Shown here: positions 44,992 through 56,454 of the stretch, piece after piece | How positions within the stretch are numbered: the stretch's first letter is position 1 | How the letters are laid out: each line of letters begins with the position of its first letter | DNA from: Cryptomeria japonica | Taxonomy: Eukaryota; Streptophyta; Pinopsida; Cupressales; Cupressaceae | NCBI RefSeq assembly: GCF_030272615.1 | Contig: NC_081412.1 | Coordinates: forward strand, 541,280,335 to 541,344,334 | DNA length: 64,000 nt | Direction of reading: 5' to 3' | Translations under genes and position numbers: made by a program | The notes under the pieces: generated by a model | Database searches by the model: none | Told to the model about the DNA's origin: nothing | The model's input: only the letters and a program-made list of their open reading frames with translations

Positions 44992-46766
44992 TGATGCTCT
45001 GCAAAAAGGATTAGAAAATCTGTTTGATGGCAACACACACAAGAGCACAAGAAACAAATGTTAGTGTTAGCAACAAAAGATTATCCTAAACAGGCATATC
45101 AAGAGAGATATTAAGCATGAAATAGAAAGCATATAAACATAGAATAAAATAGCTAATCAAGATGCTCATAGTTGCTCCTCCCTTGTTCCTCTCCTCTCCA
45201 AGTCCCAAATGAGTGTAGCTCTCAGCTTTTAGCACTAGCCATGGATGCCATATGGAGATTCAAGATGGTTGAATATGATAAGCAAATGCTATGCAAGTGT
45301 AGATAGTGATGCTATGAGAAAGCTCTATGCTAATGCCAGTATAACAACAATACTCTAATGCTTCCTTTTGCTTGAGGAGAAGGGTTCTATTTATAGAAGA
45401 AATGGGGAAATGAAGGGTTAAGATTGAATGGTTTAATCAAGGGCCAAGTTTGAAAGTTGGGGATCCATGTGCACAATTGGCACCAATAAAATGGTGACAA
45501 GTGTCAACATAGGATTGGGTTGAGAGAAGAGGTTGGAGGCATTAAAGGCCTGAGAAGACCTCATGGTTATCTAGAGGCTAAGGGTCAAGTCCAAATTAAG
45601 ATTACCCACTGGATTAAGAGTTAATCCAAGGATAAACCTTTGTGCAAATGTTTAAGAGATAATCATGGTCAAAGCATTAATGGCCTGATGAGACTTTTGG
45701 GTTGGGTAGAGGTTGAGTCAAAACAAATGTTTTAACCATGTGGAAGGGTTTGAGGTAACCATTAATGGTTATTGGAGACTTTGGGGATTAAGTGGTTGAA
45801 GGTTGAAAGCCTTCAATGGTTATCAAAGACTTTGAGCCATTTAGTGGTTGAAGGTTGAAAGCCTTTAATGGTTATCAAAGACTTTGAGGGTTTGAGAAGT
45901 GACTTCCCTTTTGCTTAGGAGTGTGACAAAGTTTAGAGAAGGGGTTAGGTTATTTAGAAGTGATTAGAAAATTCTAGAAGGGGTTTAGGCATGCAAGTGG
46001 ATTTTGTAGGAAAATGCAAGTGGGAGAAATTTTGGTATTTTCAATTAAAATAAAATCATTTATTTCAATTAAATGGTGTAATTTGCATTTGGATAAATAT
46101 TCAAATAAATATTAATTTATTTAAATGAGAAAAATGAAGATAAAGCATTAAAATGCTTGAAGACTTTGAGGGAAACCATTAAAGGCTTGAAGACTTTAAG
46201 GAAAACCATTAAAGTCTTAAGAAGACTATAGAAGGAAGCCATCAAGTTTGAATACTTTAAGGGAAACCATTAAAGGTTTCAAGTGGGTGAGGATAAATAG
46301 GATTTTAAATAAATAATTTATTTAAAATAGTTGTGCAACTTGCTTTTGTAGGAAAATAGAAGTGGGTGGAGGATAAAGGTGATTTAAATAAATTATTTAT
46401 TTAAAATAATTGTGCAACTTGCATTTGTAGGAAAATACAAGTGGGTGGAGGATAAAGGTGATTTAAATAAATTATAATTTATTTAAATGTGAGAGGTGAG
46501 ATTTTGGGGGATTTAAATAAATATTAATTTATTTAAATGTGAGAGAATATTTAATTAAATAAATATGATTTATTTATTTAATTAATGGTCTGAATTTGGT
46601 TAAGTGAATTAAATCAAATAAATTGAATAATTTATTTAATTAATAGGAGAAGAGGGTTAAGATGAATTAATTAAATATTAATTTAATTAATTATTAATTG
46701 ATGGTTAAATAATCAAATAAATACTAAGTATTCATTTAATTAAGTGGACAGATTTATGTGACTACA
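44992..46766 (-). repeat. 3' LTR of element F
   Basis: In sense orientation it begins TGTAGTCACATAAATCTGTC and ends AGAGCATCA. Its first 450 bp hold AT palindromes (AATTAATATTTAATTAATT and similar). The middle has repeated phrases such as GGTTGAAAGCCTTCAATGG. Confidence 0.95.
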
Positions 46767-46779
46767 TTTGCCCCTCTTT
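46767..46779 (-). promoter_or_regulatory. Polypurine tract of element F
   Basis: The minus strand reads AAAGAGGGGCAAA, abutting the TGTAGTCA of the 3' LTR. Confidence 0.8.
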
Positions 46780-46811
46780 GAGACGGTGCAGTTTATTGCA
46801 TCGTTTCAAAG
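46776..46811 (+). other. Conserved 15-bp hairpin beside the element F polypurine tract
   Basis: CTTTGAGACGGTGCA (46776-46790) pairs fully with TGCATCGTTTCAAAG (46797-46811), two pairs being G-T on the plus strand, around the loop GTTTAT. It is the counterpart of 17018-17053 in D. Confidence 0.75.
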
Positions 46812-49164
46812 AAAGAAAAATAGGTGTGAAGAAATGCCCCATAAAATGTAAATTTAATGGGTGGTATGCCCCTCGAGAGATGGGCTGAATTTTTTTTTTT
46901 TTTGAAAAATCGGGCGGTCTCTCGAAAAAGAATGAAAAGTGGAGGGGATGTAGAATAGAAGAAATTAGAACTAATGATGAAAGAATGAGAGAAAATTGAG
47001 TGAATATGAAGAAACAACAAGCCAGCGAATACCCTGAGGTCATGCAAGAGATACATAGCAGATGTAGTGTGGGGTTTGGATTGATGCTATACAATTGATC
47101 AAAATTGGTTGGACAATCTGGTGCAATCAGTTTAATTGCCCTAGTCAAGTCAAAGCGTGACAGTTGATGTCAGTTGGTCGCTTGGACATGATAAAGTCTG
47201 AGTAAGTGAATCAAAGTGACCTGTTGGTGACTTAGACAATTGATGTAATTGCCTGATGAAGTCAAGGTATATGAAGCAAAATACTCGTTGAGACGTAGAC
47301 AATTGATGTAATTGTTTGTTGGATTGTGTTTGATTGGTTGATCAATTGATATGTATGTGTGTGTGATGGATGGTTGTGGGGAATCATGGCAGCCCCGTTG
47401 AGACTAGGTCATTATGATAAATGCCTGTTGTAGTCTAGGATTACCATGATCGATTACCTGTTGAGACCCGAAGATACTTGATCAGAGTATCTGTTGATAG
47501 TCTAGGTGTGTGGGAGTTGATGTATCTGTGTAGACAGAGTAACTGGCTTAATTTTGTGGATGAGTGAGGATGGGAATCGATGAAGGGTTTAGGATGATGT
47601 TGATGATCAAGATAGGGAGGGTGAGGGGGGATTTGATGTTAGATAGAAGATATGGAGGACTAGGACCGAGTCTTATGGAAGAAGATGAGTAAAATAGAGT
47701 ATGCATTATTATGACTATGGATGCATGATATGCAGCTATTATGAATGTAGGGATGGGTGGAATGCAACGAAATGCAATATATACAGATGAGATGGAATGA
47801 CGATCCATGGTGCTTTATTTTTCATCATTGAGCTTTAAAATGTTGTAAGAAAATACAAGCAACTTGACATAAAGATTCAAGATGACCAGAGTATTTCTTA
47901 CATGGATTTTATATAGCAAGTTAATACAAGCAACTTGATATAATGGATCAAGTTGACCTGAGTATTGCTTGCAGAACAGACAAGGATTATCTCCTTTCAT
48001 GCATGACTTGGATCGTCCTCCTTGATCTTAGGTTGATCATATCCTGAGACAAGTGCATACCGTAATAAGAGATAAAACCTTTATCCAGTTTGGATGAGGT
48101 AGGAGGAACCAAAGAAAAAGCATTGTACCTGCAAATAAACAGTATCTACATAAAGAATAAAGAATATGGATCCTTGGTAATGGTTCATGCTCATATGGTC
48201 GAGGTATACGCTGTAGTCAGCAAGCCGTAGTGATCTATGACTACATTTTGCATAAGATCACATAGCTTAGTGAACTTCCCACGCAGACACCATTAGTACA
48301 TGCCCCAGAACTTCATCGGAAGTAATGCGCAAACGATACAAAACAATGCTGAAAGATCCTAATATAAATTACTAGACCATAAATCAACCAAGTATTTGAT
48401 AGCTTAACATAATTTTCTTGTCAAAGAAAATGTCACTTTTGTCTTTGTTTTGGTAAGGAAGGATGCATCCTTGTTGAAGACAATTTTGATTGTTGATGTT
48501 GATTGTGTGGTTCGATTGGTAAATGGTCATCGTGTGAGTATTTTGTCAATGCTTGTTTTGGTATCTGCATGGATGAGTATGTACAAGGTGTTGCCATGTT
48601 TTTGTGTGATTTTCGATATTTTCTGATGTTTTTGGTTTTTTTTTGTGAAACAATTTTGAATGATTTTGGATTTTGTGAAACAATTTTGAATGTTTTTGGA
48701 TTTTTGCGAGATATTTTTTTTTGAATGTTTTTGGATTTTTGACGATTGCTTGAATGAACTTAATGAATCATAAGAAAATGTAGAATCCACTTCCATCAAT
48801 AGGTTAAAGGCATTGCCCCCATTTTTAGACATGACTATGAAAAAGCAGGATGCAAGATGTTTGGAGTACTATCATAATTGCAGAGGAATAACAAGCCATG
48901 GTTTTGGATGGATGGATGTATGTATGAAGTAGATGCGATCGCAACAAGTCTGAAAGACAATGGAGCCATAGCCTTTATGAGTGGCGCTTGTTTGCCAGGT
49001 TTTCACCATCGTACTTACCCAAGGTGCCACCGGAGTGGTTGTTCACTGTTTGGATGCATGATTTTTCTTTACTTTTTTGAATGTTTTTGTATTTTCTTCA
49101 GGACATTTTTCTGAATGTTTTTGGTATTTTCTGGTATGCAGGGGAGCCTGATGCTCTGTACATC
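46812..49164 (+). other. 3' non-coding region of element F
   Basis: No PMD exon can be found here. 46876-46924 is a second hairpin (CGAGAGAT/GGTCTCTCG). 47210-47510 has degenerate repeats with CYGTTGAGAC and GACAATTGATGTAATTG (twice). 48600-48740 repeats ATTTTGAATGTTTTTGGA. 48981-49030 has the GTGGCGC...GTGCCAC inverted repeat shared with D. Open frames are short and not conserved. Confidence 0.6.
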
Positions 49165-50268
49165 TTAGGTATAAAACCGTTTTAGGTGCATGCTATTGAT
49201 TGGATCTGCAAGTGGTTCTCCTTTTGATGTAGCCAACTGATATGCCCCGGACCCAAACACAGTAGTGACAACATATGGGCCGAGCCAGTTTGATTCAAAC
49301 TTGCCCTGATGTTCTCTGTTTGGTTGGTTGCGAGGATTCTCTCGAAGAACAAGATCACCTACCTCAAATGTACGAGGTCTAACTCGGTGATTGTAGCTTC
49401 TACTCATGCGCTGCTGATAGGCTTTGAGGTGATTGTATGCAGCTTGTCGCTTCTCATCAAGTAACTCTAAGTCCTGAAGACGTGAGACTCTGTATGCTTC
49501 ATCATCAATGAGATTGTGCAAGGAAACCCGTAATGATGGTATCTCGACCTCAATAGGCAAGATAGCTTTAGCACCATAGACCAATGAATAAGGAGTTGCA
49601 CCTGTAGGGGTTCGAATGCTAGTTCGATATGCCCATAGTGCTGGATTCAATTGAACATGCCAATCACGGCTAGCATCATTAACTATCTTCTTTAGGATCC
49701 TCAATATGTTTTTATTGGATGCTTCGGCCTGACCATTGCCTTGTGGGTAGTAGGGAGTGGAAAAGCAGTGTTGGATGTGGAATTTCTCACAAAGTTCATG
49801 GACATCCTGATTTTTGAAAGGAAGACCATTATCTGTGATGATGGACATGGGTACACCATACCAGCAAATGATGTAGTTGAGGATGAATGAGGCGATCTGC
49901 TTGCCGGTGACTTGGGTAAGTGGAACAGCTTCAATCCACTTTGTGAAATATTCGGTGGCGGTAATAATGAATTTATGGCCGTTGGATGAAGATGGATGAA
50001 TCTTACCCACAAGGTCAAGGCCCCATTGACAAAAAGGCCATGGTGTTGTGATTGGTTGCAGTTCCTAGGCTGGTGCATGTATCAGGTCACCATGAATTTG
50101 ACATTTCTTGCACTTCTTGACAAAGTAGTAAGAATCTTTTTCCATAGATGGCCAATAGTATCCAGCTCGCATGATCTTTTTGGCTAGTGATGGACCACTT
50201 GAGTGAGTCCCGCAAATTCCTTCATGGACTTCTTCCAAAGCCTTTGTTATCTCACCTTGTTCCAGACA
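49165..50268 (-). pseudogene. Element F integrase
   Basis: It has YYWPSMEKDSYYFVKKC and CQIHGD (zinc-binding region), then WGLDLVGKI, SIITDNGLPFK and GNGQAEASNK, giving the D, D, E triad, and FEVGDLVLRENPRN and NWLGPYVVTTVFGSG at the C-terminus, ending HLKRFYT. One TAG (50065-50067) replaces a Gln that D retains in APAQELQP. The remaining 281 codons are open. Nothing catalytic is lost. Confidence 0.93.
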
Positions 50269-52206
50269 TCAAAGGAGAGTACCATCAAAACTGCGTCGGT
50301 ATAGGGTTTCGACAATAATGGTATATCGAGCAGTTTGGCGAATGAAGGTTTTACGTTGGTTATTTGATTGGTTGGGAGGAAGGGTGTGATCATGGAGATA
50401 GGTGTAGAAATCACCATACCATGGGGATTCAGAACCGACAAGGTGACATATCATTTCGGATTCGGGGATATCATAAGCGGGGATCCAAAGCTGTTCTACC
50501 AAGAACTCGTAGCGTGTTGAATTTTGTGGAAGATCTAGGAGAGATGTGATGGTAGCCATAGCATTAGCAGCTCGATTTTGATCTCTTGGTATCTGCTCAA
50601 AGGTGATAGTAATAAATGATGTCTTTAGATTGTCCATCATTTGCTTATATGGCATGAGTTTATCATCCTTGGTCTGATATTCATCTGTTGCTTGTCGAAT
50701 GACCAGTTGGGAGTCGCCATATACTTGCAGTTCTTGTAATTTCCATTGTACGGCGAGCCTGAGTCCTGTGATCAAGGCCTCATATTCTGCTATGTTGTTT
50801 GTGCATGGAAATGTGAGCCTGTAAGACTTTAGGATGCTGTCACCTTGAGGTGTGATAAATAGAATGCCTGCCCCCAAGCCATGCCTAGTGTATGAGCCAT
50901 CAAAATATAATTTCCATGGTTGTGCTGTTGTGATCATGAATATCTCTTCATCTGGAAAATTGGAAATGAGAGGATGATCGCCTATGAGTGGTGCATTGGC
51001 CAACTGATCTGCAATAACTTGACCTTTGATAGCTTTACGGTCCACATACTCGATGTCAAATTCACTTAGAATCATCACTCATTTGGCCAAGCGACCTGTC
51101 AATGTTGCTTTGCTGAGTAAGTACTTGAGTGGATCAATCTTTGCAATGAGTTGCACCTTGTGTGTTAATAGATAGTGCCTCAGTTTAGTAGCTGCCAGAA
51201 TTACTGCTAGGCAAGCGCGCTCAATAGGTGTGTAATTGAGTTCATAGCCCACCAGTGTGCGAGAGATGTAGTAAACAGCACACTCTTTTCCTTCTGTATT
51301 ATGTTGTGCGAGTAGTACACCCAATGCTGTACTTGTTGCTGAGATATAAAGTAACAACGGTCTACTTGGATCTGGTGGCATCAGCAATGGTGGATTCATG
51401 AGATAATCTTTAGGCGCCTGAAATGCTTGTTGGCATTGGGCATCCCATTGAAAGCGGATGTTCTTGTGTAGCAAATGTGTGAATGGGTGACACTTATCAG
51501 CCAATTGTGCAATGAATCTTCGGATGGATTGAAGCCGTCCTTGTAATGTCCTTAGCTGACTGATATTCTTTGGTGGTGGCATGTCCATTATTGCCTTAAC
51601 CTTTGCTGGATTGACCTCAATGCCTTTTCTTGAGACAATGTATCCTAGAAGCTTCCCAGAGGTCACTCCAAAGACACATTTCTTTGGGTTGAGTTGAACA
51701 TGGTATTGTTCCAGTCTATCAAAGATTTTATCTAAGATGTGGAGACGTCCTTCTCTATTGAGTGATTTTGCTAGTAAGTCATCTACATAATCTTCCATCA
51801 TGGTATGCATCATGTCATGGAAGATGGTGGTCATTGCTCTTTGATAGGTTGCTCCTGCATTCTTTAGACTGAAGGGCATTACATTCCAGCAATATGTGCC
51901 CCATGGACATGTGAAGGTTGTCTTATTTTGATCTTCTGGTGCGATCTTTATCTGATTGTATCCTGAAAAGCCATCCATGAGTGAAAGCATGGCATGTCCT
52001 GCTGTCAAATCTACTATGATGTCGATATTTGGTAGGGGGAAGTCATCCTTAGGACATGCCTTATTCAGATCTCTGAAGTTAGTACAAATACAGATGCCCC
52101 CTTTTGGTTTGCCAACTGGCACGATGTTGGAGATCCATTCTGCATAATCAATTGGCCTAATGAAACCAACATCTAGGAGTTTCTTGAGTTCTATTTTGAC
52201 TAGCAT
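50269..52206 (-). pseudogene. Element F reverse transcriptase, RNase H and second RNase H
   Basis: The RT has LLDVGFIRPIDYAEWISNIVP, TNFRDLNKACPKDDFPLPNI, the MDGFSGYNQI motif and EDYVDDLLAKS (YVDD at about 51779-51790). The first RNase H spans ALGVLLAQ to LRHYLLTHKVQL. A TGA at 51079 replaces a Trp kept in D (GRLAKWVMIL). The second RNase H has KLYFDGSYTRHGLGAGI (about 50870-50920), NIAEYEAL and YGDSQLVIRQATDEY. A TGA at 50269 replaces an Arg. RT starts directly after a TAG at 52213, where D has Gln (MHPQV). Confidence 0.93.
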
Positions 52207-52212
52207 TACAAT

Positions 52213-53649
52213 CTAGGGATTCATCTTACGAAGCTTCTGCTTCACAGGTTTGTCTCCTTCTGCTATGGCGAGGTGATGCATGACTAAATCAGGATCAAGC
52301 CGAGGCATCTCTACATATGACCATGCAAAGTTGATTTGACGCTTCTGGAAGAACTCTATAAATTTAGGTTGTTCCTCTGGAGTGAGAAGAGATGCTAGAT
52401 GTATGATATGAGGATTTTCAGGAGTCCCCACATTGTATTCTTTGGTTTCCTCGATGAGAATCGTTGATCGTTCCTGTTGTACATTAGCAGGGAGAATGTC
52501 AAACCCTTCATCCTTAGGCACCTCAGAGAGGTTTTCACCATTGGATACGCTCTTTCTTTTTACTTTTGTCGGATCAAACAGTGCCATAGTGTGGTTTTCA
52601 CTGGAAGATCCATGTTTTATTGTTATATTTTTGCAGCTGAAAGGTTTGGCATCCACCCTGAAGTATGCTACACTATTAAGTTCAATGGCGAATCCAGCTT
52701 TGTGATCCCCGCTTGGTAGGTTATCCCTTAATTCCAAAAAGTCAATGATGGCCTCATCATTTTGGAAGAAGTCAAGACATGGGGGATTTGGTTGGTTCCA
52801 TTCAATGAGTTCAGGGTGGATAATGGGCATTACTTCATCGATTAGGTTAAGTGCATTAGAGGTATCAGTGAGGGTTAAGATGTTATGGTGAAGGTCATTG
52901 ATGGTACTCTCCCTATCAGAATCAGGCGTAGGATGAGACGTAGGGTCTGTGGAAGATGTTTCCAGTTTAGGAACCCAAGTGGTCTTTATCTATGCTTCTC
53001 CATAAATAGGGATGTCTCTGCGTGGTGGAGGTGGTGATGTGTCTTCCTCATCTGAAGTGTTAAGCTGTACAAAATCAAATTCCCACTCATGTGAGTCGGT
53101 CTTTGAATCACTTTCCAGCATCCGATTGCTATACCATACTGGGATGTCTTTGGGGTTAAACATGGCAGGTGTGATTGGTTTATGTATTTTTGTAGTAATT
53201 GGTGCTGTAGGAACTGTGATGGGGATTAAAGGATTTGTTACTGGAAGTATCGGCAGTGTTGACTTAGTGGCTTCTGTTGGATTGGCTGGTGCCATAGATG
53301 TTGCTGCGGGTTCTGATACAGTTGTTGCTACAAATGGTGTTGCTGATGGGTTTACTGGTTCGTTGGGTGGGATGAATGACATTGGTGATGGTTGCGGTGG
53401 GGTTGTGAGCCTCGATGGGGCAGTGGGGATAGTGCTTGATGGTGCTTTGATTGTGAAAGGTGTCCTCTTTGCAGTAGGTGGGCAAAATGGTTTGCTAGGT
53501 TTTCCTTTGAATTTGAGTTTAGGAAGGATCTCTTTTTCAAAGCCTAGGCCTGTATTACCTTTGGGCTTGAATTCTGGTAGCAGAGGTTCATGTCGTCCTT
53601 GTTTGCAGTATCCCAAGGCACTCTGACCATCATATCCCATTCTTTGCAT
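52213..53649 (-). pseudogene. Element F G-patch-like segment and linker before RT
   Basis: The first residues, MQRMGYDGQSALGYCKQG and then GLGFEKE, resemble a G-patch and match D at 27890-27750. A Pro/Thr/Ala-rich low-complexity linker follows (53530-53150), then a TAG at 52990. The last section (52830-52213) contains SSENHTMALFDPTKVKRK, also seen in D, and KRQINFAWSYVEMPRLDPD leading into RT. A G-patch at the end of the protease region is known in betaretroviruses. In plants its role is unclear. Confidence 0.75.
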
Positions 53650-53673
53650 AATGAGGAGGCCTTTGCCATACTG

Positions 53674-54981
53674 TTACATAGGAAGTGTAACTTGCGGTTT
53701 ATCAGTGGTGATGGGATCCTTATAGATCCATTCTGCTAGGTCCTCATCTTGTGTCTCTTCCTCTTGACTCTTTCCAAGGATGAAAGGCGTCAAGGCACAT
53801 GCAGGCGTGATTAGTGGTTGTTGGAGTAACTGCTGTGGTTTACCATGTGTTCTAGGAGAAGTGGGCATTTGTCCCACACAAAAGAGCTGACTCAAGTTGT
53901 ATTCTCCCGGACCTTCCTCTGCTACTTTCATCTTTAGCTTTTCTTGCTTGGGTATAGGGGTGTTTGAACTAGCAAGAGAGGCGGTATTTACATATGATGT
54001 GGAGGAAATGGCTTCCCTATTATTAGGAACAGTAATCTTTGGTTGATGGCTGATATTATGGCAAAATGCAAAGGGATTTGCATCGCCCAAGATTGTGATC
54101 TCTGTACCATTATGTGGGAACTTGATACATTGATGGTAGGTAGATGGAATAGCTTGCATGGCATGTATCCGAGGTCTCCCTAATAATAGATTGTATGGCA
54201 GAGGAAGGTCCAGAACCTGACAGATGATGTGCTTTACCATGGGGCCCACTCGGATTGGTAGTACCACAGCTCCTTTGGATGAACGCTCTGCATCATCATA
54301 GGCCTTGATGGTGATCTTCTTGCGAGGATCCACTGATTCTATTGCATATCCCAATGCTATGATGAGCTGTAGTGTACAAATGTTTAGGCTTGCTTCATTA
54401 TCGATCAAGACTCGCTTGATCCTGTGTTGGTTGATAAAGCCTTCAATGTGTAGCGAAGCGTTATGAGGTTGTTGGAATGAAGAGTTGTCACTTTCAGAAA
54501 AAGTGAGACAAGGTGATGACTTTAGATTTCCAACCATGGCTTGAAACTGGTCCGTATTAAGGTTTGCAGGGACTGACGCTTCTTGGAGCGCTTGATCCAA
54601 GATAGTTTTATGAGATGGTGATAGGCTTAATAGCTCTAAAATGGATATGAGCGCAGGGGTTTTGTCTAATTGTTCCACAAGATTGTACTGCTTTGGGATG
54701 GAGGTGGTGCCCTATGGAGCTGCCTTGATGGTGACCTTGCCACGACGTGTAACAACATTGCAATTTGAGGTGGGATTTTTGAAGGTTATAGTTGCAATTT
54801 GTTCATTGGCATCATACAGGTGATTTACAGTGTAGTTATACGCAGCCTGCGTATAATCAGTGGTATCGGTGCCTCGTCGGGAAGTGGAAGGACCCCTTTG
54901 ATCTTGTGATGGAAGTGGATTCTGGAACATCAGATGATCATTATTGGTCATTTTTGGATCATGTCCTTCAATCTCAATTTC
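53674..54981 (-). pseudogene. Element F aspartic protease region
   Basis: The frame contains TPALISILELLSLSPSHK, then the retropepsin with KRVLIDNEASLNICTL and NLLLGRPRIHAM. The catalytic segment reads Asp-Asn-Glu-Ala-Ser where D has Asp-Gly-Gly-Val-Gly, so the Gly normally next to the catalytic Asp is replaced. A TAG at 54712 and a TAA at 53674 interrupt the frame. With the altered active site this copy is likely inactive even apart from the stops. Confidence 0.8.
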
Positions 54982-54984
54982 TCC

Positions 54985-56454
54985 TCAATCAATAAGATCT
55001 TGAATGAGATCTTTCAATCGGTGACAATTACTTGTCTTGTGTCCTCTTCCTTGATGGAACTCACAGTGTTCAGTATCTCTCCACCATGCTAGTTTGACCT
55101 CAGGCTCATAGTTGGATAGTTTAGGTAGAGTGATCAAATTCTGAGAAATGAGTTGTCGCATCACTGTTTCAATGGGTTCCCCTAAGGGAGTGTATGTGCG
55201 TTTTTGTTTTTGTGGACGAGGTCTTGGTTCATCATGAGATGTGATGCGACCTTGATTGGAAGGAACATTTGTGTTATTTTGTGGTGGAGGATTTTGTCCT
55301 GCAAATCGAACCACAGGTTGTGCATTTTGGATAGTTCGAGCATCCACAACCCCATCGTTGACGATATTCTTATTCTTGTTCCAGAAGTTTGGTTTATCAC
55401 TATTGAAGCGCGGGCGAGGACCATCTTTTGGTTCATTAAAGATTTTGATGAGTCCTTTTTTGATGAGTGCCCTTTCACATTTTATACCCTTGGTGATCAT
55501 ATCGTTAAAAGAGTCTGTGTCTTTGACATCCAGGTGAAATTCCATTTCTTCGTTTAAGTTGGAAATGAAAATTTCCACTAGTTCTCGTTCAGGTAACTGA
55601 AGAGAACATCTGCTAGACATTTGGTGCCATCGTTACAGGAATACTGAGAATAATTCACCTGGTTTTTGTTTGGTGCTGCATAGATCAGCCATGGTGATGT
55701 CACGTTCAATATTATAAGAGTAATGAGATAGGAACTTCTGGATGAGTTCCTCAAATGTTCTAATGCCACCTGGTAGTTGGGAAAACCAGGATGTGGTTGT
55801 TCCTCCCAAGCTTTGGGGAAAAAGGCGCATTAGGTATGTGTCTTCATATGCCACTTCAAGACAAGCGGAATGAAATTCTCTAACATCATCACGAGGATCT
55901 CCCTTTCCTCTATATTTTTCAAATTTTGGTGTTTCGAACCCACGTGGAAAGGGTGGCATATAAATATTCCTATCAAAAGGATAGGGACAGATGTCGTTAA
56001 GTGAGAATTGATTGGTCTTAACACCACTATGAAGGTGTTGGGCGAGATTCTCGACTTGTTGCCGCAAGATCTCCATTTCATTTGGAGGAGGAGGTGGTGG
56101 GTTACCTTGAGGAATGTTGTATCTGATGTGATTTCTACCTCTTTCCTCCTCATGGCAACTTTGTCTTTCTGATGCTTGTCTTAATTGGGCAAGATCAAAG
56201 TCAGAGGGGAGTTTGGCTCCTTCTTGAGCGAGTTTTAAGAAGTGAGCATCCGCATTGCTTCTGAGTATTTCATCAAACAATCTGTTAAAGTGAGGGTTAT
56301 GCTGAACCCTTTTGATTGTTGAAGGAGTGGGAGTACTTGGGTTTTCATCATTTATATTTCCTCCAAGTGCTTCTTGAAATTCATTGAGATTTTCGTCTTC
56401 TTCTTCCTCAATTTCTATTTCTCGTTGCCTTGACTGTGATCGGGTTTGAGACAT
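54985..56454 (-). pseudogene. Element F gag
   Basis: The ATG at 56454 opens an acidic N-terminus (IEIEEEEDENLNEFQ), a helical section, and the gag domain with FEKYRGKGDPRDDVREF, TYLMRLFPQSLGG, SWFSQLPGGIRTFEEL and YNIERDITMADLC. A TAA at 55633 replaces the Gln kept in D (FLQRW), and a TGA at 54985 replaces an Arg (LIDRG in D). The zinc-knuckle variant CEFHQGRGHKTSNCHRL is at about 55013-55068. There is no frameshift. Confidence 0.9.

Noticed and set aside
53012-53626. A 204-codon plus-strand frame opposite the F linker
   Set aside because: It mirrors the Pro/Thr-rich linker on the coding strand, has Gly/Val-rich low complexity and no counterpart in D.
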